Part shown: positions 36,449-46,304 of the stretch, piece by piece
Layout: the number at the start of each line of letters is the position of its first letter
How positions within the stretch are numbered: position 1 is the stretch's first letter
DNA from: Paracentrotus lividus
Lineage: Eukaryota > Echinodermata > Echinoidea > Camarodonta > Echinidae
Assembly: GCA_940671915.1 (NCBI GenBank)
Contig: CALNVZ010003433.1
Coordinates: forward strand, 29,757,157-29,821,156
Direction of reading: 5' to 3'
Length of the DNA: 64,000 bases
The notes under the pieces: generated by a model
The model's database searches: none
What the model saw: the letters and a program-made list of their open reading frames with translations, nothing else
What the model was told of the DNA's origin: nothing
Made by a program: the position numbers and the translations under genes

Positions 36449-37131
36449 GTGTGATATAAACATTCAATCAGTATATTTTTAAATTTGTTAGAGTTATAGC
36501 CAATTAAAGTCAAGATTTTGCATAATTTCGGTCACACACGTGACCAAGAATGGTCCTGCATCAAATTTAAGCTTGAATGTGCATTATTTGTTTTATAAAA
36601 CGGATTGGATTTATGAATTTGTAGAGGATAATTTGTTTAAATCCCTCCAAATTTCATTGGATCGCGGTGGAACGATCGCAGAAAGTGTCGAAGGGGGGGG
36701 GGGGCTTTTGAACCCAGTTGGATTAGGGTTAATGTTGTGTATTATACATTAGACGATCGCCCCTAACGTTATGGCTGTGATTTGAATGAGGATGTGTTGG
36801 ATGGCCGAAGGAAGAAAAACAATTTCATGCCTACCCCCACCCCTCTGAAATTACAGGTTTTGGCCGATCCCCCTAAATAATCCTGGATTTGCGCCTGAAA
36901 TGGTAGCTGTGTGTTTACATTTTACTCACTCAAGCATGCTAGTATCATGCTTTTGAACACGTTTAAGAATAAATTAGTAAATTAGATTTACATAATACAT
37001 TAAAAAGTAGTTCACAAGCATTGCAGTAATCATGGTAATATTTATTTTTCTAAAATATCTCATTTTCAGAGAATAACGTTCTTTGCAATGTAGGCCTGAT
37101 GATGTAATATACAGTGTATGTTACGTCTAAG
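36449..37131. other. Non-coding stretch
   Basis: No gene. Has a GGTCACACACGTGACC site (36,530-36,545) and a poly-G run (about 36,694-36,704). Confidence 0.5.
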
Positions 37132-37200
37132 GTTAAAATTGTTATATAATAATATACAACTTATTTAATAAGTTGTATATTATTATATAACAATTTTAAC
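37132..37200. repeat. Perfect 34-bp inverted repeat (69-nt hairpin)
   Basis: 37,132-37,165 is the exact reverse complement of 37,167-37,200 around a single T. AT-rich. Could be a young foldback repeat or a cruciform site; no small-RNA annotation is claimed. Confidence 0.9.
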
Positions 37201-38433
37201 TAAGTTACTAACTGTTACTAACTGTACAGTGTCAAAATGAATATACAGAACTCTACACTATTAGTAATATGCTACATGTTTTATACGACCCACTGAAAGA
37301 TACTTTATTTAAAGCGTAATAAAAGAGCGTCTGTGTAATTCTTCTCTGACTTGATTTTATTTAATTATTTACATGCCCGTGCGACTTTGAACTTAATTTG
37401 ATTTTGTTCAGATCTGAGATATGAACGAGAAAACCTGCAGCTATAATCATGATAATATCGTTTATTACAAATTTATTCTCTCCGATTGAGGGGAAAATAA
37501 CAAGACAATATGTACGTTAATTCATTTATGTACATGTATGATGGGGAGACCATAGTTCGCGCAAATTTCAAAAATTATACAAAATGTGACATTCAATCAA
37601 CAATATTTCAGGTTTTACACAAAATCAACGAAAACTATGATTACCAAATAAACGGCAAAATTCTAAACTCCGAATCGCCCGAACGAAAAAGTGAACTAGG
37701 TCAAAGGGTTTCGACGATATCGCGATTTCAAAATTCTATGTCGATCGAACGATCGCGCATTCTGCTGAAAAAGTCAACAAAACAGTGTTACCTTAATTCC
37801 CGCACGGGCGTTTGACAAAGATTTATCAAGAAATTCCATCAGTCTAAGGAAAGGGAATAACAGTAAATGTAAGTCAAAATTTCATAGAATAAGATGATAT
37901 TAATATCATCTCACAATTTTATGACATTAACTCGGAAAATGATGATTTCCAGACCCTTGTAAAAAATCTCGGAATTTTCGCAACGGACACGCAATTTTCC
38001 GATGTTTGGTCAATAATTTCACAATTCGATACACCATACCGTGACGAAAGTTTGGATCTTAAGCAATATTTGGTCCCTCTTTCTGATGGTGCTATCAGAT
38101 TTTCACGATATTTATTACTTTTTGAGATATCCGTCGTGCGCGAACTAAGGTTCTGCGCGAATTATGGTGACACCACCATACTTGGTCAGTTTTCTTTATT
38201 TCTTCTCTTTGTTTTGAAATATGAACTTTTTTTTATGGATTAGCATGATTATCGTGGTATAGGCATTTTTAATTTTCAATAAGTTCCCTAATTTTGATTT
38301 AATCAAAATTTGTTTGCATTCCCGTTCCACCCCAAACATGTCTTTAAGTATTAAGGGATTTTCTCTCTCTCTCTCTGCAGTATTCCGCTTTAAGACGACA
38401 GTTTACTGTCAAAATGTGACGGAACGGACACCA

Positions 38434-38475
<42 letters not shown>

Positions 38476-39192
38476 CTGAAGAATAAAAAGGAGAAGATGA
38501 AGTAGAAGTAGAAGTGCGGCGTAAAAAGCCTCTTCCTTTTTAGGCGATTGTTGCGACAACTGGTGAAATGGTTGTCGCCATCATGCGAAGACCAATCGCC
38601 TGTTAGTTAGTGCATTGTCGTCGCTGTTGCCCAAAGAGCCACTGTGACATCAGATGTCCTTCCCTCTATTGCTCTACACGTTTGAGAGTTTCTGCATGTT
38701 TCAACGAGTGGAGATATTCAGCTTGCACATTGATTGTGAAGATGAGATCAACTCTATCAGCGATTGAGACGGCAAAACCCAAGCTCACTCAAGCCGGAGT
38801 GCTCTTCCTCCTCTTGACTTTCAGAAAATTCCTTTATTCTTCATCTTACTCCTTCGCATGTACAGAGTAGACGGCTGAATTCCGTCAATCAGGGAACGTA
38901 ATGTTTTACCACTCCTCTGCCACGATGTTATATAGTTGGAGTCAAGTTTTGTTCAAGTTCCTGAACTCTCGCGTTAACATTTCCCGGGACTATTGGAAAA
39001 ATGATATAAGAACACATTTAAAGCTGTATATGCAGTACGGATGCTTTCGGTTTTTATCCACTTGTTATATAACAGCAGGAGTTGGTCCGATTATCTATCA
39101 CACACGGGCTAAACCGAAGTTGGTCTACTGACAGTTTCCCCTTGGCATAATCATGATAATGCATATTATATATATATGAATAGCACACACTG

Positions 39193-39225
<33 letters not shown>

Positions 39226-39551
39226 ATTCCTAACAACTGTTTTATGTCATTACCCATATAGACAAGAGTAGGATACGGAACTTCACTCTCAAATAAAATG
39301 TGCCAACCAAGAGTGTCCAAGCACTCTAAAATGGGTTCTGGATTGGATAAAAGGGTAATCACTGCAAAGAAATACTATTCGGTAATACATCTAAATACAT
39401 AATTTGAATATCTCACCCATACGAAATTGAACATATTCTTCTAAGAGTGACGGAGAAACATCTATCTCATCTGTGAAATGAACCAAAAATTAAAAATATA
39501 AGACAAAATATAATAACACAAAATCTTGAGGGTGCGGTGATTATAAAATGA
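37201..39551. other. Non-coding stretch with unassigned open frames
   Basis: An intact 101-codon frame at 37,510-37,815 (+) shows no recognisable motif. A small hairpin with AGGCGATTG..CAATCGCCT ends lies at about 38,543-38,603 and has an inner GCGACAAC/GTTGTCGC pair. Microsatellites: (GT)n(GA)n at about 38,432-38,474 and (TA)n at about 39,193-39,228. Confidence 0.5.
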
Positions 39552-39974
39552 CGCTGCTGCACTAGCTCGAGCTAAAAAATAGCGCGCTAATTAATTGGTA
39601 GATCGGGAAAAAACTCGAAAGAAAGAAACCGGTCCTGCATTAGCTCAAGCTATTTTAAAATTTCGCATTAACCAGCTGACCTGACCTTGAACTAACAAGC
39701 CCGATGTGTATTGCGCAACTGGTAACTACCGCTAGCGTATATACGCACAGGTGCACAATTTCGTATTTATCTCGAGCTAGTGCAGGACCGCGCAAAATAG
39801 CGCGCTAAAACCGCAAACCAGCTCGAGTTTTTTTGAAAAAACCTAGTATGACTTGGGCTGGGATTTCAGCCAAATTCAAAATTTCAGCCAAATCAAAGCT
39901 CACCTTTGATCAGGCTAGTTCATCAGATCACAAATAGCGCGCTATTTAAAATAGCTCGAGCTAGTGCAGCAGCG
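39552..39974. mobile_element. GAGCTCGAGC-type MITE, copy 1 (intact)
   Basis: Starts CGCTGCTGCACTAGCTCGAG and ends with its reverse complement. Inner words TAGCGCGCTA, CTCGAGCTAGTGCAG and CTAGCTCGAG recur. It serves as the empty-site reference for copy 2: it reads ACCTTGAACTAACAAGCCCG without interruption near 39,692. Confidence 0.88.
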
Positions 39975-40599
39975 CCCGTCAAACCATTCCTTTATCATTT
40001 ATTGATGGCACAAGTAATTGCTTGCTTTATTGAACTGGGTCCATATCGTAAAACTCTCATAGGCCGAGTTATCACCTAAGTTAATAGGCGCTGCTGGACT
40101 AGCTCGAGCTAAAAAATAGCGCGCTAATTGTTGGATTGGGAAAAAAGCCTGAAAAAAGAAACCGGTCCTGCACTAGCTCAAGCTATTATAAAATTTCGCT
40201 TTAACGACCAGACCCGACCTTGAACACGTACGTTCCTCCTTGGATCTTGGCGTGCGCAGCCATATTGTGCGGTGGCCACATGTTTGGATTTCCATGGTCA
40301 CATCATGTCTTAAGTGAAACGTTCAACTCTCCACGCCATACACAATAGAAAGTTGTAGATAGATGCAAGTTGTGTTGTGACCATCGCGGTCTATTGTCAT
40401 CTTGTGCGACGAAGGGTCCGTTCATTTATGTTCGTGTTTTTTTCATGGCAACCAAAAATGACACCGAAGACAAAGAGTAAAAAAATCCACAGAAATAACG
40501 CAAAAGCGACAACGCTGTGAATATACACCTCTACTTTGGATATTGGTGTTTGAAAATATAACCAATTAAACACACACATTTGTGTTTCTATGGTCACTT

Positions 40600-41330
40600 T
40601 TAAGAGTGCTCAAAATGACGATTTATTTTTTTTTACTAAACCAAATATAGAAATTATATGTGCTTTTATAAAAGTCAAATTTTTAAATATCTCTACCCTT
40701 TTATGATATTTTGAAAAAGAAATGAAGTTAATTAGAGTTAACTGAACCGATACCGTTGTTGGTTTAAGCGAGGATGTTTTATATTTGAACTTGGGGCGCC
40801 CCTTTGAAATCAGGTAAAATCAACGTCTTTTTTACAAATAAAACCATAGATTCGTAACAAAGTAACATTTTCATCATTATGTCATCGTTTATTTATGATT
40901 TTAATGTTGATTTAATAATCGAAATTAAAAATTTTGGAGTGTGGAAATACAATGTATGTCTGTTTCGTTGGATTAATGCTGCAGTAACAGGAAAAAATTA
41001 ATTAATATTGTATTGAAACTCACAGAAAGATAAAATGTCAGCGCGCGTTAGAAGGCTATATCGCCGCGACTATCGGCCAAGTTTTCCAGTCCCATTCCGG
41101 TGTTTGGTAAGATTTCACGTGGGTTTCACAAGTGATATTCCAGGATGTGTCTCCAAGTCAAAAAAAAACTATCCTCTCTAACAACCAACAACGGTATCGG
41201 TTCAGGTAACTTCTAATTAACAATTTCATATTTTTTTCAAAATGTCAAAAAGGTAGGGATATTGAAAAACTATGATTTTATAACCCACAAATGTTCGTCG
41301 TTTTGATCAGGCTTCCAGATGCATAAATAA
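40600..41330. repeat. Foldback inside the CACGTACGTT element
   Basis: GTTAATTAGAGTTAACTGAA followed by CCGATACCGTTGTTGGTT (about 40,728-40,772) is repeated inverted at about 41,180-41,220. Weaker similarity extends outward through ATATTTTGAAAAA. Arms are about 170 bp around a 400-bp loop. Confidence 0.75.
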
Positions 41331-42575
41331 CTGAGCGAAATAATTCCCAATTGTTTGTTGAATTAAGTTTATTTGATACACACAATCTCAAAATTCAAGA
41401 TGCATATGCACCAATTTTGCCAATTTTGATGTATTTCGGCTGGGTTTTATATTTAATTATTGCTGTCCACACTCGTTTCTACTGCTAGAAAAACATTACA
41501 ACAAAATTACCGACCGCTCGCGTTGCAACACAAACTAGCGTGCGCGCGCACCAACCAATATGGCGCCCTCCGCCAGGAGAACACCAACACAATAAGGGAG
41601 TTTACGTTACCGATAGGAGCTCTGTGACGTCATATGAGGTCAGGGGTCATATGTACGTGGTCTCCTCTATATCAGGAATTCTTATGTGTGAAGTCTAATG
41701 ACACCTTCTTATGATTTACATAATGGTTTTTATTGCTTTTTATCGCTCATATTGTGAAAATAAGAGATGAAGAATCGCACTTGTCTATTGATGAGATAGC
41801 CAGTGTATACGTATTCTATCTTTATTTTGAATACCATGTTTATTTAAGTCTCTTTTCTCAACTGAAAGCGAAAATTTGTAAGTTATGCTAGGTTCACACT
41901 GCCCGATCTGATCAACTCGATCAAACCCGATCAGGTCAAAACATCAATTTTTCCCCGATCATTCTCGACCAAGTGCTTGATCGGGTATCTACACGAGCCC
42001 TTCCCGATCCGCTGTTCGATCGTTTACGATCCATACACGATGATGTCCGATCTCTCCTCGATAACCACCACGATCAGTACTCGATTACTTCGATTTGATT
42101 CGATGTATACACGATCATTACACGGTCAATACTCGACCTCTTCCCGAAAAACTAGACATCTACACGATTTTGATCCGAGTAGATTGACAGCTAGGACAAG
42201 CTTCATATTCTTGTTCCATTTTGTAGGGAAAGATCTTTGTTTTGGAGAAGGAATTAAATGATGTGCACTTTTGGGCGAAGTGGTAGAAGTTGTCCTTTAA
42301 AAAGGAAGAAGTCACAAAATGAATTTAATTGATATCTTTGTATATAATGATTGACAAGGACAATTTTATGAAGAAGTTTGTTTAAAAATAATCGTTTATA
42401 ATTCTAATTATTGAGGGTCGGATGAACAAGAATCTTTTCAATTTCGTTAACGATTTGCCGCATTGCAGTGATTTTATACTACAGTGCGTCCCAAAAAAAT
42501 ACTATACACTTTTGAAATGGCTACCATACCAAGTAAAAAAAAATACATGGTTCTTGGGGAAAACTTTAGATGTAC

Positions 42576-43154
42576 ACTGTTAGAAAAAATTAAGCAAGTT
42601 GTTTAAAATCTTCAACAACTGCGTGTTAAACGGTGAATCACACAGCGTTGTTTCAAACTTTAACACTCTTGTTGTTCAAAAGTTTAAACAACATGTTGTT
42701 TAAAATATCAACTGTATTGTTTAACCCTTCTCTCTAAAAATAAAACTTTTGGTTTACGCGGCCAGGTATTGAACTCACAACCCATCGAATAAAAGGCAGA
42801 CGCTCTATCCACTGAGCCAACTCATCAGTACATACACTCAGTTAATGTGTCAGGCATCAGTCCTTCGCCATGATTAATGTTGCGCCGAATCGACCTTACA
42901 TTTAACGAGTGATGCCATTAGCTCATGACTATCACGTGACATTTGCCTCGGCCTTTTTTCTTTTCTTTTCTTTTTTTGTTTGTTGAACAAAACTGTTTAA
43001 TATCTAAACTCTAATCTTTAAACAGGTCTTGTCTAAGGCTATAAAACCTCGTTTCCGGTTTTAAACAACAATGTTTAAATATTAAACAAGAATGTATAAC
43101 TTTTAAACCAACATTTTTTTAAACAGCGAAATTGATAAACTGCGTTCTAACAGT
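42576..43154. mobile_element. Innermost MITE with CACTGTTAGAA ends and GTTGTTTAAA words
   Basis: CACTGTTAGAA at the left, TTCTAACAGTG at the right. Flanks carry GTTGTTTAAA, GTTTAAACAAC and TTTAAACAACA words. It sits in the left arm of the mariner-like foldback and carries a tRNA-like segment. Confidence 0.8.
42757..42830 (-). tRNA. tRNA-derived pseudogene or SINE head
   Basis: The minus strand has an A box TGGCTCAGTGG (42,819-42,809) and a weakened B box GAGTTCAATACC (42,776-42,765), correctly spaced and ordered as in a tRNA. The anticodon arm does not pair cleanly, so this is a remnant. Confidence 0.55.
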
Positions 43155-43386
43155 GCATATAAAGCTCATAATCCTCAACTATCATGGCACATTTCATTGT
43201 ACTGCATTAACATTAAAAACGGATCTAGCTTTTATTTTTTTAACTTAAAAGCGAACGGTCGACTACCCCCACCCCCCCCCCAATCCTTTGGCACCACTCA
43301 TAAAAGGGGGCATTGTTCACTGAAGAATTTTTTTATTTTCGGATTTTTTTTTGTGTCATGATAGTTGAGGATATGAGCTTTATATA

Positions 43387-44435
43387 CAGGGTGACCCAGA
43401 AAAAAGGAAACCCAACTTTGATCATCAATAATTTAAAAAATATTACCATGGTGATTATAAAATTTTATATGCACTGAAAGTGCCAACTCATTACATTTTA
43501 ATGATAACCCTTGCTCAGCTCACCAATGTCACGCATCACTGAACCCCATTGTTTTGAAAATGTCTTGCAAAATTGTGAGTGGTTCACTTTCACGCTCATT
43601 GAGATGGGTTGTTGCAATGTGCCTAAAAAGGAAACCAACTTTCATCATCAATCATTTAAAATACATGACAGTGGTAATTATGACGTTTATAATCACTGGA
43701 AAGTGCCACTCATTATCTTTTATTGATTCTCATTCAGCTCGCCAATGTCACGCATCACTGAACCCCATTGTTCTGAAATATCTCGAAAAATTGTGATTGA
43801 TGCACTGTCATGCTTCTTACATTCTCCACGGAGAACTAAAGGTTCTCTGGGTTGTTGTGAGCAGTAACATGATGAAATTACCTGGATGGTAAGATTAACG
43901 GACTAAATAAGTAGACATTTCCAACCCATTTATCAAACCATTTATTAAAGTCACCGGAATGCTCTACCTAGATTGTTTAGGAACCTTAAAAGCAACTCAT
44001 CTCAAGGAGCATGAAAGAGAACATATCCCAATTTTGCGAGACAATTTTCAAAACAATGGGGTTCAGTGATGCATGATATTGGTGAGCTGAGAGAGGTATC
44101 ATTAGAATGGTAATGAGTTATACTTTCCAGTGATATAAACTTCTTAATCACCACTGAAATATGTTTGAAATTATTGATGATCAAAGTTGGGTTTCCTTTC
44201 CAGGCACATTCACACAAACCAATCTCGAGGAGCATGAAAGTGAACACGCACAATTTTACAAGACTTTCAGAACAATGGGTTCAGCGAAGCATGATATTGG
44301 TGAGGTTGAGAGAGATATCACTAGAATGGTAATGAGTTGCACTTACAGTGATAATAAATTGTCATAATCCCCATTGGAATATTTTTGAAATCATTGTTGA
44401 TCAAAGTTGGGTTTCCTTTTTTCTGGGTCACCCTG
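43387..44435. mobile_element. Nested Tc1/mariner-like MITE, CAGGGTGACCCAG ends
   Basis: TA|CAGGGTGACCCAGAAAAAAG and, from the right on the other strand, TACAGGGTGACCCAGAAAAA, both running into GGAAACCCAACTTTGATCA. Inside, CAGCTCACCAATGTCACGCAT and CATTGTTTTGAAAA blocks repeat in both orientations. Inserted at TA in the right arm of the enclosing foldback. Confidence 0.85.
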
Positions 44436-45433
44436 TACATCAAAACTTTTTCCCCCAAGAATCATATTTTCAATTTGGTAGCCTTGTCAAAAATGTATAG
44501 TTCTTTTTTGGACGCACTGTATATATTATGTAAAAATGAAAAGAAGGCAAATAACATTATACCTGTCATATTATTAATACTATGAGGAAACATAGTTTAT
44601 CAAAATGGCCCCTCTCCATACAGATTTTCAACTGATTTTATTATTATCATTTATGATCAGTTTTAACAAAACAAAACAAAATAACCGGTAATCGTTGCTT
44701 TTACTTTAATTTCCCGTTCTATTTGTGTTTACCATGCTATAATAAAGAAAATGAAAACGTTATCCATTTCTATCACGATTCATTCTGGCACACGAAGCAA
44801 AAACCTTTATCAGTTTTTTTAATCTTTTCGCTAGTTTCTTCCAATCATTTGGGAAATTAATATTTTGGAAAATATTAAGGAGCGGATCAAGGAGGGGAGG
44901 AAGACATGTTTCTGTTTTGCTATGCTCGACCTGAGTGAATTAAATATAAGCCTCTCCGCCCCGCCATGGCATATAATTATACAATCCTTGCTCATGTTGT
45001 TTCGACATTGATTCTTCTTCAGATTTAGAATAATAATAGTCCTATAGTTTAGAACAAAATTTCTTGATTTCTTGTATTTTATATCAAACACAACCTCAAA
45101 CAAATCAGCAGCATGTGTTCGACTGTTGTCGAGTGCGATCGAGAAGTATATCGGGATGTGATCGAGTGTGGTCGAATATAGGTCGAGTCGTGATCGAGTT
45201 CGGTCGGACAGATCAATAGCTGCCCTGAACCTGAGGTCGAGCTGTGAAAAAATCTTAATCGAGATGATTGGAAACCCATCGTGTAGTATCGAGTATGAAT
45301 CGAGTATGAATCGAGTTGATCGGGAACTGCAGATCGGGAGGAAATCATTCCGACCAAACTAGATTCATTATACGACCGGTTTCTGATCGACTCGACCTCT
45401 TCTCGATCACTACCCGACCTGCTGAAGCTCGGG

Positions 45434-45481
45434 CTTCCTACTCGATATTTTTTGACATGTCAAAAAATATCGAGTAGGAAG
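45434..45481. repeat. 48-bp perfect palindrome
   Basis: The two 24-bp halves are exact reverse complements, with GACATGTC at the centre. Lies in the GATCGAG-word element. Confidence 0.9.
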
Positions 45482-46304
45482 GGCGAGTGACGCCGATCAA
45501 GGTAGATCAAGGTAGATCAAGGTAGATTGACCCCGATCACCCTTCCCGACCATTGCCGACCAAGCCAAAATGCTCCCAAATATGGTAATCGGGCTTGATC
45601 GAGTTGATCAGATCGGCAGTGTGAACCTAGCATACCAATTCGCGTACGGCAAAGCGGCATTGAGTTCGCCGAAACTAACGGGGCTTGAAATCTCGATATT
45701 CGGACCGGTGTGGATAAGTACAGAGTCGGTGTTTTTGCAACTTTCTGGGAGGAAAACGTTAATTAAAGTCAAGAAAATGTCTCATCATATTATTCAACAT
45801 GGCAAACGAGAAGGAAAAAACCGACAAAAAGAAATATACAGCTAGATTTTTGTCTGATAAGAATTTGTTGGTTGGTTGACCCATGGGTTGACTGTACGGT
45901 CGCCGCATTTTATGTATATTTGACCTGACCCCGGAAGTGGATATCGGAGACTCGCGCATGCGCAGATTGTATCTGTAAACTCCCTTATAGACGAGAAACG
46001 TACGTGTGAACAAACAAGCCCGATGTTTATTGCGCAACTGGTAACTACCGCTAGCTTCTACACGCACAGGTGCACGATTTAGAAATTAGCTCGAGCTAGT
46101 GCAGCACCGCGCAAAATAGCGCGCTATTTCATGCTAAAACCGCAAACCAGCTCGACTTAAAAAAAAAAACCCAAGTTGACCCAGGTTTGAATTTCCTCCA
46201 AATTAGCGCGCTATTTGACCACAAAGTCGGATCTGCTCTGATCGAGCTAATTCATCAGATCACAAATAGCGCGCTATTTGAAATAGCTCGAGCTAGTGTA
46301 CTGT

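Larger units (their letters stand above)
42482..44519. mobile_element. Nested Tc1/mariner-like foldback, CAGTGCGTCC ends
   Basis: TA|CAGTGCGTCCCAAAAAAATAC at the left; right end on the other strand TACAGTGCGTCCAAAAAAGA. TA flanks both ends. The inverted match continues inward (GGCTACCA, TTCTTGGGG, TATAAAGCTCATAATCCTC) once the two younger insertions, one in each arm, are removed. Confidence 0.85.
41884..45634. mobile_element. Nested GATCGAG-word element, TATGCTAGGTTCACACTGCC ends
   Basis: Both ends read TATGCTAGGTTCACACTGCC inwards, followed by GATCTGATCAACTCGATCAA. Flanks of about 300 and 520 bp are saturated with GATCGAG, CGATC, TCGACC and ACACGATC words. No transposase. Confidence 0.85.
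41592..45988. mobile_element. Nested element with ATAAGGGAGTTTAC ends
   Basis: ATAAGGGAGTTTAC at 41,592 and its reverse complement ending at 45,988. Inward of both lie diverged stretches with GGTCAGG(G)GTCA-like words. Its right end sits only 18 bp from the right end of the enclosing element. Confidence 0.65.
40225..46006. mobile_element. Inserted element with CACGTACGTT ends
   Basis: Left CACGTACGTTCCTC, right end on the other strand CACGTACGTTTCTC, flanked by TGAA (40,221-40,224 and 46,007-46,010). It is absent from MITE copy 1. Its own DNA is mainly 40,225-41,591; the rest is nested elements. No transposase seen. Confidence 0.8.
40087..46304. mobile_element. GAGCTCGAGC-type MITE, copy 2 (split by a 5.8-kb insertion)
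   Basis: Left piece 40,087-40,224 and right piece 46,007-46,304 together match copy 1. The junction falls in ACCTTGAAC..AACAAGCCCG. The right terminus is decayed (CTAGTGTACTG instead of CTAGTGCAGCAG). Confidence 0.88.

Noticed and set aside
37510..37815. 101-codon plus-strand frame
   Set aside because: Intact but without recognisable domain, splice context or codon pattern; kept only as a note in the region description.
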